Below, in pieces: positions 43,228 to 51,830 of a stretch of 64,000 nucleotides of DNA (positions are counted from its first letter, which is position 1; each line of letters opens with the position of its first letter). This DNA is from JABWBD01 sp040768665. GTDB taxonomy: Bacteria > Planctomycetota > Planctomycetia > Pirellulales > Thermoguttaceae. The position numbers and the translations under genes were made by a program. The notes under the pieces are model-generated. The model was given only the letters and a program-made list of their open reading frames with translations, did no database searches and was not told the DNA's origin. The DNA is taken from NCBI GenBank assembly GCA_040768665.1, contig JAXGMN010000012.1:248001-312000 (forward strand). Direction: 5' to 3'.

Positions 43228-45045
43228 ATGAACTACGACGTCATCGTCACCGCAAGTATTCTCCTGGCAGCGATCATTTTGTTGGCGTCCGACTGGATTC
43301 GGGCCGACGTCGTCGCGATCCTCGTGCTCGCGCTGCTGGCGATCACAGGGCAGGTGAGCACCCAGGAAGCACTTGCCGGCTTCAGCAACACGGCCGTCAT
43401 CTCCATCGTCGCCCTCTTGATTTTGTCTGCCGGCATGGTTCGCAGTGGTGCGGTGCGATGGGTGGCAACCCGGCTCGAGCGAATCGCCGGCACGAGCGGT
43501 CGTCGGGTGCTGTTGACCAGTGTCCTCCCACCCGCGGTCCTCTCCGGTTTCGTGAACATCGTGGCCGCCGTCTCGATTTTCATTCCCGCGGTTCTCCACC
43601 TGGCCCGCGAAAACGGGATTCCGCGGTCCAGGCTGCTGATGCCGATGGCTTTTGCCAGCCTTGCCGGAGCCAATCTCACGCTCATCGGTGCCGGGCACAA
43701 CCTTGTCGTGCACAGCCTCCTGCGCGATGCGGCCGGCCAGGGCCTCGGCTTTTTCGAGCTGACACCGTTGGGGCTGATCCTCATTTCGCTGCTTACCCTT
43801 TACAGCCTTCTTTTTGCCGGCCGCGTGTTTCCCGGAAAGCGTAAAGACCCGGGGCAATCGGAACAGACGCCAACGGATGATCTTGTCGCGACCTATCATC
43901 TTGCCGAGCGCCTCTGGGAGATTTGGGTTCGTCAAGATGCGCCAACCGCGGGAACGTCGCTCGAGAAGATCGGCATCGGGCGGCGCTACGGCCTGAGTGT
44001 GATCTCGCTCTTGCGCGACTCGCGGCAGCAACCGGTCGACGAGGTCGAGTTCCGCCTGAAGAGCCGGGATGTCTTGCTGGTCGGCGGCCGGCGAGAAAGG
44101 GCCGAGCAACTCTGCCGCGAGAACGAAGGCTTGCTTTTGGCCGGGCCTCCTCAACCCCAGACGCCGTTTCCTTCCGGCGAGGCGGAATTGATCGAAATCG
44201 TCGTTCCGCCGCGTTCCTCCGTCATCGGAAAAACCCTTCGCCAGATGCAGTTTCGCGATCGAACGGGACTGATCGGCGTTGCGCTTTGGCGGCATGGCCG
44301 GCCACAACGCACCGATGCGCGAGACACGCCGCTCGAGCCAGGGGACGGCGTTCTCCTCTTCGGATCCCGGGCGCGAACGCGGCACTTCCAGCCGGCTCCC
44401 GATTTTCTTTGGCTCACGTCGCCTCGCAGCGAGGCCAGCCCACCCGAGTTCGGAAGACAGGCCGTTGTCGCGGCTGCGATCTTAACGACCGTCATCGCCG
44501 TGGCTGCCGCGGGGTGGCTGTCGATCGCGATTGTGGCATTGGCGGGCGCGGCGGCCATGATCCTGCTGAAAATCCTTACGCCGCAGCAGGCCTATTCGGC
44601 CGTTGACTGGCGCACGATCGCCTTGATCGGCGGAATGTATCCCCTGGGCACGGCACTGCAAAACAGCGGCGCGGTCGATCTTGTCTCCCGGTTGCTGACG
44701 CAAAACGCCGGTCCGCAACTCGCCCTTTGGGCCATCGGCCTGCTGGCAATCCTGCTGACCCAACCCATGCACAGTGCCGTGGTTGCCGTGATCCTCACGC
44801 CCATGGCGATCGGGGTCGCCCAGACTCTCAGTGTCGAGCCGCTGCCGTTCGCGCTGGCCGTGATCGCGGGAGCTTCGGCCAGCTACCTGCTGCCCGTTGG
44901 GCATCCCGCGCCTATGCTCGTCCAGGATCCCGGCGGATACCGTACTGGCGATTACCTTCGCTTCGGCCTCGGGCCCGTCTTGATCGTCTGGGCGGTGATC
45001 GGTTGGGGCATTCCGATGATCTGGCCGCTCGGCTCGGCTCAGTGA
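43228..45045 (+). CDS. SLC13/DASS-type anion permease with RCK_C (TrkA-C) domains
   Basis: This 605-residue membrane protein has about ten helices. The N-terminal half (ASILLAAIILLASDWIRADV, GFSNTAVISIVALLILSAGM, FVNIVAAVSIFIPAVL) and the C-terminal half (RTIALIGGMYPLGTALQNSG, PMHSAVVAVILTPMAI) form the divalent anion:sodium symporter fold. Between them are two TrkA-C/RCK_C regulatory domains (VRQDAPTAGTSLEKIGIGRR; EIVVPPRSSVIGKTLRQMQF). This arrangement is typical of bacterial sulfate or dicarboxylate permeases. Divergent from the sulfur operon, so sulfate or sulfite export or import is plausible but unproven. Confidence 0.88.
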   Translation: MNYDVIVTASILLAAIILLASDWIRADVVAILVLALLAITGQVSTQEALAGFSNTAVISIVALLILSAGMVRSGAVRWVATRLERIAGTSGRRVLLTSVLPPAVLSGFVNIVAAVSIFIPAVLHLARENGIPRSRLLMPMAFASLAGANLTLIGAGHNLVVHSLLRDAAGQGLGFFELTPLGLILISLLTLYSLLFAGRVFPGKRKDPGQSEQTPTDDLVATYHLAERLWEIWVRQDAPTAGTSLEKIGIGRRYGLSVISLLRDSRQQPVDEVEFRLKSRDVLLVGGRRERAEQLCRENEGLLLAGPPQPQTPFPSGEAELIEIVVPPRSSVIGKTLRQMQFRDRTGLIGVALWRHGRPQRTDARDTPLEPGDGVLLFGSRARTRHFQPAPDFLWLTSPRSEASPPEFGRQAVVAAAILTTVIAVAAAGWLSIAIVALAGAAAMILLKILTPQQAYSAVDWRTIALIGGMYPLGTALQNSGAVDLVSRLLTQNAGPQLALWAIGLLAILLTQPMHSAVVAVILTPMAIGVAQTLSVEPLPFALAVIAGASASYLLPVGHPAPMLVQDPGGYRTGDYLRFGLGPVLIVWAVIGWGIPMIWPLGSAQ

Positions 45046-45059
45046 GCTTACTGTGAAAA

Positions 45060-47588
45060 CTAAGGACACACCGCGTCCACGCCCGCCGCTTCGATCGCTT
45101 CGGCCAACGCGGCCCGATAGCGATACACGGCATCTGGATCTCGCGTGTAGACGGTCAAGCTCTCCACCACGTCCTCGGGCACGGCGAGTAGCGACCTGGC
45201 CCGCGTGAGCCAATCGGACCGTTTCGCGCGCAGCTCGGCCGACGCCTCCACCTTCGCCACGGTTGCCTCCAGCGTGCGGAAGTAGGCGTAGTCTTCCAGC
45301 CCGTCGCGGAAGTTCTCCAGCCGGATCGTCGCCAGCGGGGTCCCGCCGGGCCCGGCGCAGGTCCATGAGCCGTCGCCGTGATAGGTGGTCCAGCTTCGCG
45401 GGTCCCAAGTGGTAAAGGGCCCGGACTCGATCGGCCGCTCGGCATTCCAAATGCTGATCTGGTAATAGAGGAATCCGTCGGGCCGATATTTGGCCGTCAT
45501 CGCCCCCATCAACAGTCGGCCTTCGATCGCCGGATACTCGACGAACATGTTGGCGTGGGGATGACGCGGTCCGCAGCAGATGTACCACCAGACCTCTTTG
45601 CCCCGAGCCCGTGCCTTCGCGGCCTTCGCGGGATCGAAACGCGGCGTGAGGGGACACCACGCGTCGACCGAGGTGATGCCCGAATCGAGGCCGTAGCTGT
45701 GATCGTAGGTGGTGGTCATCACCGGGACGTCGGGAAATTCCGCTTTGATCATTGCTGCGGTGCGTTCGACCTGGGGAAAGACATCGGCCGGGTTTTCGTC
45801 GCACCCGTAGATGTAGGCGTGATCGAGAAGGCCCAGTTCCTTGGCCTTGCGATAGCGTGGACGGAGAAAGGCCATCCACTCGGCGGCGGCTGCGGGTTTC
45901 TCGCTGAACTTGTCGTAATAGCCGAGGTTGAACCGCCCCAGCCGGCCCTCATCATCCAGCCGCTTGAGGATCGCAAAATCGGGTTCCCAGTTGCGGTAGC
46001 CGTACAGGCTGTCGTACGTGAGGTAATAGTCTGCCAGGAAATCGGCCCACTGGTCCTTGTGCTTTTTCCAGGCGTTGATCGGATAATCCTCGGACTGCCG
46101 CCAGGCCGCTTGCTTCTCCTGTGTCTGGGCCGTCGGGTGATCATGGGGCGCGAAGGTGATCGCCAGCGGCAACGGCGAGGCGTCGGGCACTTCGAACCCG
46201 TAGACGCGAACCGCCAGGTCGAATACCAACAGCGGCGTGCCGTCGGCGACGACCTTCAACTGGCCTTGATACACGCCCGCCGCTTGCGATTTCGGCGCGT
46301 GCACGCGGACCCAGAACGCCTGTGCATCGCCTTCGGCGACGTCGACGTCCGTGAGGAAACCAAGGATCGGGTCGGGCCACCATCCGACGTGCGGCGACCC
46401 GTACGGCGGTTCGGCCTTGGTCTCGACATAACCGACCGGCGCCACGGCGATGTGGTCGCCGCTAAGCACCGTGCCGTCTCGGGCTCGCAAGTCGCCCACC
46501 TGGACCTGCACACGTTTCAAGCTCCGGCCGAAGGGGACGACGATGGTCTGGAAGCCTTCCTTCTCGTTCCGGGCCAGCGCCAGTTCCATGCGAGACCGCA
46601 CCTGGAAGCTGGGCGAACCGGCCCGCGGCAGGACTTTTTCCATCGAACTGACAAACCCCACCGCAATGTCGTCGGCCGCGGACGGGGTCGCTTGGACCGT
46701 CGGCCGGATCTTTTCGAATTCCACTCGCAGCGCCGTCAACGATTCCAGGGCGGCCGATTCACCGCGGATCCGCGCGAGTTGACGAGGCATGTCCAGCACG
46801 AAGCGTTCCTGCTGGTCCTGGCTCGCCTGGTAGCGCGAGAGTTCTTCGCGAAATTGTGCGACGGCCGTGGAAGCCCAGCGGGCGACTTCGGGTGCACCGG
46901 CGGCCGACGCCTGCACGCGCTCGCCCGCGGCATCGATCGCCTTGCGGACCGCCTCGATGGCAGGGGCCTGAAGCATCACGAGCTGCTTGAGATACTCGGC
47001 GGGTAGTGGCGGCACCTCCTGGCCAGGTTCCAGCAGCAGCATCCGGTCGATGAACACGGTCAGATCGACGGGCGGATCTTCCGTGTAGAAGTGCATTACC
47101 TGGATGTCTCGCGCGTCCACCTTTTTCTGGGCGAATTGCTCGCGGATCGGCACGATGAACCGTGTGTGGCTTTCCGGCGGCAGCCGCTCGGAATGCTGCG
47201 CTCCCTGGCGGGTCGGCTTCTTGGAGTCGGTAACCAGCAGCGCCAGTTTCTGCTCCGACGGCGTCGTGTTGACGACTTCCATGACCAGCCGATCGAACTT
47301 CGACCAATCGGTAAGCGGCGGCCTGCCCTCGAACGCGGGCCAGCGCTGCTGGCCGCCATGCTCCTCTGGCCGCCATGCGGGCGTCTGAAATCTCAAGGCG
47401 CAGTTTCCTGATGCGGCAAACCGTTGGGCCTGCTCGAGCCGCTTGTCCTTGCCCAACGTCGCGGCGCGTTCATCGTGCCAGACGGACGTCTCCTCGTGCG
47501 ACTCGAAGTCGAACAGGGGCACGGCTGCCCGTGCCGGCTGCAATCCGATGCTGCCCAGACAGAAAACGGCAATCAGACACACTCGCAT
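45060..47588 (-). CDS. Secreted DUF4091 (GH123-like) protein
   Basis: This 842-residue exported protein starts MRVCLIAVFCLGSIGLQPAR. Residues 25-190 form a beta-sandwich resembling a carbohydrate-binding domain (CALRFQTPAWRPEEHG, FDRLVMEVVNTTPSEQKL). A helical linker (200-290) follows, then the DUF4091 region: LARNEKEGFQTIVVPFGRSL, VYGFEVPDASPLPLAITFAP, YIYGCDENPADVFPQVERT with an acidic DE pair at the expected catalytic site, and VDAWCPLTPRFDP. The C-terminus has RLENFRDGLEDYAYFRTLEA, a DUF4091 hallmark. Related GH123 enzymes cleave beta-N-acetylgalactosaminides. The substrate is unknown. Confidence 0.87.
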   Translation of the reverse strand: MRVCLIAVFCLGSIGLQPARAAVPLFDFESHEETSVWHDERAATLGKDKRLEQAQRFAASGNCALRFQTPAWRPEEHGGQQRWPAFEGRPPLTDWSKFDRLVMEVVNTTPSEQKLALLVTDSKKPTRQGAQHSERLPPESHTRFIVPIREQFAQKKVDARDIQVMHFYTEDPPVDLTVFIDRMLLLEPGQEVPPLPAEYLKQLVMLQAPAIEAVRKAIDAAGERVQASAAGAPEVARWASTAVAQFREELSRYQASQDQQERFVLDMPRQLARIRGESAALESLTALRVEFEKIRPTVQATPSAADDIAVGFVSSMEKVLPRAGSPSFQVRSRMELALARNEKEGFQTIVVPFGRSLKRVQVQVGDLRARDGTVLSGDHIAVAPVGYVETKAEPPYGSPHVGWWPDPILGFLTDVDVAEGDAQAFWVRVHAPKSQAAGVYQGQLKVVADGTPLLVFDLAVRVYGFEVPDASPLPLAITFAPHDHPTAQTQEKQAAWRQSEDYPINAWKKHKDQWADFLADYYLTYDSLYGYRNWEPDFAILKRLDDEGRLGRFNLGYYDKFSEKPAAAAEWMAFLRPRYRKAKELGLLDHAYIYGCDENPADVFPQVERTAAMIKAEFPDVPVMTTTYDHSYGLDSGITSVDAWCPLTPRFDPAKAAKARARGKEVWWYICCGPRHPHANMFVEYPAIEGRLLMGAMTAKYRPDGFLYYQISIWNAERPIESGPFTTWDPRSWTTYHGDGSWTCAGPGGTPLATIRLENFRDGLEDYAYFRTLEATVAKVEASAELRAKRSDWLTRARSLLAVPEDVVESLTVYTRDPDAVYRYRAALAEAIEAAGVDAVCP

Positions 47589-47628
47589 GGCGGCTGGCTC
47601 CTATCGGTTGTTGCATCACCTCGTGTGC

Positions 47629-47737
47629 TTAGAGCTTACCCCAAAACCGCGCAAGGAGAAGGGGGCCCGATGGTTTGGCTTGCATGCGACTCTCTCTGGA
47701 TAAATCGCGGGCCCCCTCTCACCATTCTGAATAGAAT
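47629..47737. repeat. Palindromic repeat family 1-related element D (chimeric)
   Basis: The left 35 bases (TTAGAGCTTACCCCAAAACC, then GCGCAAGGAGAAG) match copies B and C. The middle is replaced by a hairpin with perfect nine-base arms GGGGGCCCG (47661-47669) and CGGGCCCCC (47708-47716). The 47589-48094 gap otherwise holds an unsupported 93-codon frame. Confidence 0.6.
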
Positions 47738-48094
47738 ACCGACGGCCGTCGGTTGGCGAGTAAAAGGTGCGGCCGCGTTTCCGCGGAGGTTTACGCTGCG
47801 GGGAACAGGCACCACCCTGTGGGGCCATCATGAACCATACTGAAACTTTTGTCGTAGAACTTAAAGAAAACGAACGGACCGGGCGTCCCGCTCGGCGCAT
47901 GACGGCTCGTCGATCAACTCTCCTCGGCGGCGGTCGTCGTCTTACTCATCTCGTCATCTTCGGGGCAAGCCGTTGCGGCAGCAGCGGCGTCGAAGCGGGC
48001 CCGTCGAGGCGTCGCGCAGGGCTGCAATTCGGCGGTCGTTGGACACGTCCAGATAACACGTACCCGATTCTGTCAGTCGAATCGGCGGCATCCT

Positions 48095-49522
48095 ATGGAC
48101 CCGTTTGAAACCTATCTCAATCAGATCGCTGATATTCCCCTGTTGACCCGCGACGAAGAGATCGCAGTCGCACAGCGGATCGAACGCGCCCGCGAGCGCT
48201 ACCGTTCGACGGTGCTATCTGCTGGCTCCATAGTGGCAAATGCCGCGGGCATGCTCGAGGAGGCTCGTCGTGGACAGCGATCGCTTTACGACCTTACCGA
48301 TGTCTCCCTGAGCGATTTGGCGCACAGGCAGCGGATTCGAGGCTTGCTTCCGTCGAACGTGCAAACATTGCGAGGCTTGCTTCGAGAGGATGAGGCGGAC
48401 TTCAAGTCTTTTCTGCGCGCGGCCCGATCGGCGAGGCGTCGGCGGAGATTGTGGCGGAGGATCGTGTCGCGACGCCGCAGGGCCGCAAGCCTGATCGAGG
48501 AGGTGCGCCCCCGCATGTCGCATTTTCAGACTGTCCTGGAGCGACTATCGCACACTTCCGAAAAGATGAACCGTTTGGAGAACGCGCTGCGAGGAGGGAT
48601 TGCAGACCCCGGCCGGTTGAGGGACGTTCGTAGCGAATTGAGGGACCTGATGCGGGCGACCGGGGAGACGCCGTCCACCCTGCGCCGTCGAATCGCCCGC
48701 ATCGTGCGTTTGCGCCAGCAGTGGGAGAGCGGCCGCCAGGAGCTATCGCGGCGGAATCTGCGGCTGGTGGTCTCGGTCGCCAAGAAATACCATCGTCGCA
48801 GCGCGAACCTCCAAGACTTGATCCAGGAGGGGAGCATGGGGCTGATGCGGGCCGTGGACAAGTTTGAACATCGGCGGGGATTCAAGTTCTCTACGTATGC
48901 CACGTGGTGGATTCGTCAGGCGATCACGCGAGCGATCGAAGAGAAGGAGCATGTGATCCGCCTGCCCGGACAGGCGGTGAAGAAGATCGGCAAGGTGCGG
49001 GAAGCGACGGAGCAGTTGATGCAGATTGGACAGCGGGAGCCCACCGTAGAGCAGGCCGTGGAGGCGGCCGGGTTCACCCTGGCTGAGGCAAAGCTGGCGC
49101 TGACCGGCTACGCCCGGCCCTTCTCGTTGGATCAGCCTGTTTCCCGCGCAGGTGACGACACTTGCATAGAACTCCTGCCGGACCAGCGCGAGGAGGATCC
49201 TCGCGAGAGGATCGACCGCGAGTTGCTTCGGTCGCGGATTGGCGAGGCCCTCGAGATGTTGAGCTGGCGAGAGCGGTCGATCCTGCAACTGCGTTATGGA
49301 TTGGGCGACGGCCAAACCTACACGCTCAAGGAGATCAGCCAGGTCTTCGGCATCAGCCGCGAGCGAGTTCGCCAGATTGAGAGGAAGGCGTTCGAGAAAC
49401 TCCAGCAGCCCGAATCGTCCGAGAGGCTGTCGAGTTTGATCGAATCGCCGAGACCGGTTGTTCCCGAGGTGTTCGGTCCGTTGACGACGGACGGCGCAAC
49501 CACCTACACCGGGAGCGCATGA
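48095..49522 (+). CDS. RpoD-family RNA polymerase sigma factor (sigma-70, group 1/2)
   Basis: This 475-residue sigma-70 protein has region 1.2 (DPFETYLNQIADIPLLTRDE), a long Arg-rich region between 1.2 and 2 (about residues 50-215), and region 2 (RRNLRLVVSVAKKYHRR, LIQEGSMGLMRAVDKFEHRR, FKFSTYATWWIRQAITRAI). Region 3 follows, then region 4 (LSWRERSILQLRYGLGDGQT, then VFGISRERVRQIERKAFEKL). The RpoD box is complete. The protein lacks a long region 1.1, and the 2.2/1.2 spacer is unusually Arg-rich, so it may be an alternative group 2 sigma rather than the main one. Confidence 0.92.
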   Translation: MDPFETYLNQIADIPLLTRDEEIAVAQRIERARERYRSTVLSAGSIVANAAGMLEEARRGQRSLYDLTDVSLSDLAHRQRIRGLLPSNVQTLRGLLREDEADFKSFLRAARSARRRRRLWRRIVSRRRRAASLIEEVRPRMSHFQTVLERLSHTSEKMNRLENALRGGIADPGRLRDVRSELRDLMRATGETPSTLRRRIARIVRLRQQWESGRQELSRRNLRLVVSVAKKYHRRSANLQDLIQEGSMGLMRAVDKFEHRRGFKFSTYATWWIRQAITRAIEEKEHVIRLPGQAVKKIGKVREATEQLMQIGQREPTVEQAVEAAGFTLAEAKLALTGYARPFSLDQPVSRAGDDTCIELLPDQREEDPRERIDRELLRSRIGEALEMLSWRERSILQLRYGLGDGQTYTLKEISQVFGISRERVRQIERKAFEKLQQPESSERLSSLIESPRPVVPEVFGPLTTDGATTYTGSA

Positions 49523-49546
49523 CAACCGCTCATCCCGAGAGTCGAG

Positions 49547-50317
49547 TTACGTCGCAATCCGCCCGATCGTGCCAAGCAGCGCGTGGAGGATCGTCAAGGG
49601 GTGCGGCGGGCAGCCGGGCACGAAGACGTCGACCGGCACCACCGAGGCCGCGCCGTTGTGCGTTTCCGGATGGTCGGCGTACGGCCCGCCGGAGATCGCA
49701 CAGGCGCCCACCGCAATCACGATCTTGGGCGACGGCACGGCGTGGTAGGTCTTCTCCAGCCCGAGCCGCATGTTGTCGGAGACGGGCCCCGTGATCAAGA
49801 GGCCGTCGGCATGGCGGGGCGACGCCACGAACTGGATGCCGAAGCGGCCGAGGTCCCAACCGACGGTTCCCAAGACGTTCGTGTCGGCCTCACAGGCGTT
49901 GCAGCCGCCCGCGCTGACCTGGCGAAGCTTGAGCGAACGGCCGAGGATCCGTTGGATCGCCCCTTCGATTGCAACAGGCGGCAGCGGCGAACCATCGGCG
50001 ACGACAAGATCGTCGCGCGAAGAGGCCGCCAGCCGGAACTCGCGTGAAAAGGCGATCGCTCCGACCTCGCAGACGCGCTCACACTCGCGGCAAAAAAGAC
50101 AGCGGCCGGTGTCGAGATGGAGCTGCCGGCCGGCCGGTTCGTGCTGAATCGCACCGGTCGGGCAGACGGAGCTACATCGCTCGCAGCCGGCGACGCATTT
50201 TGCGCTGTCGAGCTGCGGTCTGCCGGTAAATCGCGCGGGCAACTCCGGAGGCGCGCCGTCCGGATATCGTATGGTGCGGTAGCCTTGCTGCCATCGTGCC
50301 TGGAGCGTTTTCAGCAT
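49547..50317 (-). CDS. Ehr/hydrogenase-4-type small subunit fused to a 2[4Fe-4S] ferredoxin
   Basis: This 256-residue protein begins MLKTLQARWQQGYRTIRYPD. Residues 30-100 hold two [4Fe-4S] motifs, CVAGCERCSSVCP and CLFCRECERVC, as in HycF/HyfH. Residues 115-256 are the NuoB/hydrogenase-small-subunit domain, which keeps the proximal-cluster cysteines in GGCNACEADTNVLG, VAVGACAISGGPYAD and VPGCPPHP. In E. coli Hyf these two are separate subunits (HyfH, HyfI); here they are fused. It is the last gene of the operon, 13 bases after the large-subunit stop. Confidence 0.87.
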   Translation of the reverse strand: MLKTLQARWQQGYRTIRYPDGAPPELPARFTGRPQLDSAKCVAGCERCSSVCPTGAIQHEPAGRQLHLDTGRCLFCRECERVCEVGAIAFSREFRLAASSRDDLVVADGSPLPPVAIEGAIQRILGRSLKLRQVSAGGCNACEADTNVLGTVGWDLGRFGIQFVASPRHADGLLITGPVSDNMRLGLEKTYHAVPSPKIVIAVGACAISGGPYADHPETHNGAASVVPVDVFVPGCPPHPLTILHALLGTIGRIAT

Positions 50318-50330
50318 CGGATTCTGCCCG

Positions 50331-51830
50331 TTACAGATCGTGTCCGCAGTAGGAGAGGTTGAAACTCTTGTTGCAGAGGGGGAAGTCGGAAATCTGCTCA
50401 TTGCGCAGGGCCATGGCCAGGCCGAACCAGTTGTGGAACGACGGATCGACTACGGTGTAGCGATCGAAACGCCCGGCGGCATTGGTCGAAACGACGTGGC
50501 AGATTTCTCCCCGCCAGCCCTCTGCCAGCGTGACGACCGCATAATCGGGCCGCAGCTCAGCGATCGGCCGCAGCACCGGCCCCGGCGGCAGAGCGCCGAG
50601 TTGCTCTTCGACAAAAGCGAGCGACCGCTGCACTTCCAGCCAGCGGACAAACGCCCGTGCGAAGACGTCGCCGGAATCCCACGTCGAGATCGGGATCTGG
50701 GCGAACCGGTAAATTCCGTAAGGGAAATCCCGCCGCACGTCGCGATCCACCCCGCAGGCCCGCGCCGCCACTCCAACCAGCCCGATCCGTTCGCACGTTT
50801 CGCGCGACAGAGTGCCCGTGCGGTCGAACCGGCCCATGACCGAAGGGCTGTCCCACAGCAATTCGACGGCGACCTTGGCGTCCTTCGCGGTGGTCCGGAC
50901 GCGGCGTTTGAGCTCGTCGACGGACTGCGAATCCAGGTCCAACGCGACTCCGCCCGGCCGGACCAGGCCGCGCCCGAAGCGGTTGCCGCACAAGACGGCC
51001 GTCATGTTGAGCACGTCGCCGCGGATCCGGCCGCAGTAGGACATGGTCGGCAGGTAACCGACGTCGCCCGCCAAAGCCCCCAGGTCGCCGATGTGATTGG
51101 CGACCCGCTCCAGCTCCTGGGCAATTCCCCGAATCACCTGCGCCCGGGGCGGAATGCGGGTCTCGGAGAGCGATTCCACGGCACGGCAGTAGGCGCTGGC
51201 ATGGGCGACCGAGGTGTCGCCGGCCAGCGTCTCGATGTAGTGGATCGTGCGCCGATCGGGCCCACCGACGAGCGCCCGCTCGACGCCGCGGTGCTGGTAA
51301 CCGAGCGAGATCTCCAGGTGGTATACGGTCTCGCCGTGGCACTGAAAGCGGAAATGCCCCGGTTCGATGATCCCCGCGTGGACCGGCCCGACGGCGACCT
51401 CGTGGACCTCTTCTCCTTCCATCCGGAAGAAGTCGGCGACGCCGCAAATCGCGTGCGGGTTCCCGGTCGCGCCATTGGCCCCGTGCGGGAGAAACCGGAT
51501 CGGCTTGAGAAAAGGATGCCCGACAGGCTCGATGCCGTGCTGCTCCGCCATCTGCCGCTCGAACCAATGGGCCTGAGGGCAGTCGGAGGTAAGCGAAGGA
51601 TACACGCGGTCCATCCAGGCGGCCAGGATTCGAACCGACGACTCGTCGTCGAAAGCCACCACGGCGGTCATCTTGAACCGCGACCCTTCGCACCGGTCGG
51701 CCACCAGCGCCGCGATCCTTCCACCCGAGCCAACCGCTCGCGTCAATTCCTGCCGAAAAGTCTCCGCTCCGAGCAGAGTGGCGTCGGAGAGAGGAAAGGC
51801 CTGGCCGTTACGCATGCGGAGAGCTTCCAT
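50331..51830 (-). CDS. Ehr-type hydrogenase-like large subunit (NuoCD/HyfG-like) without Ni-Fe ligands
   Basis: This 499-residue protein starts MEALRMRNGQAF at ATG 51830, in a TGATG junction with the upstream stop. The N-terminal 150 residues are NuoC-like (VLGVAFDDESS... region KMTAVVAFDDESSVRILAAW, DCPQAHWFERQMAEQHGIEP). The rest is NuoD/HycE-like (GPVHAGIIEPGHFRFQCHGE, YQHRGVERALVG, LERVANHIGDLGALAG). Where hydrogenases have ExxxCGxC it reads IETLAGDTSVAHASAYC, with no CxxC. The C-terminal DPCxxC is replaced by DPSFHNWFG. Both pairs of NiFe-binding cysteines are gone, so it cannot be a NiFe hydrogenase. The longer frame to 52274 is shadow. Confidence 0.88.
   Translation of the reverse strand: MEALRMRNGQAFPLSDATLLGAETFRQELTRAVGSGGRIAALVADRCEGSRFKMTAVVAFDDESSVRILAAWMDRVYPSLTSDCPQAHWFERQMAEQHGIEPVGHPFLKPIRFLPHGANGATGNPHAICGVADFFRMEGEEVHEVAVGPVHAGIIEPGHFRFQCHGETVYHLEISLGYQHRGVERALVGGPDRRTIHYIETLAGDTSVAHASAYCRAVESLSETRIPPRAQVIRGIAQELERVANHIGDLGALAGDVGYLPTMSYCGRIRGDVLNMTAVLCGNRFGRGLVRPGGVALDLDSQSVDELKRRVRTTAKDAKVAVELLWDSPSVMGRFDRTGTLSRETCERIGLVGVAARACGVDRDVRRDFPYGIYRFAQIPISTWDSGDVFARAFVRWLEVQRSLAFVEEQLGALPPGPVLRPIAELRPDYAVVTLAEGWRGEICHVVSTNAAGRFDRYTVVDPSFHNWFGLAMALRNEQISDFPLCNKSFNLSYCGHDL

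Noticed and set aside
47830..48108. 93-codon frame before the sigma factor
   Set aside because: It overlaps the sigma-factor start, has no ribosome site I can see, and reads as Arg/Gly/Ser-rich noise.
49547..51830. Functional NiFe hydrogenase or formate hydrogenlyase
   Set aside because: The large subunit has no CxxC pair at either Ni-Fe ligand site, and no maturation or formate dehydrogenase genes are nearby.
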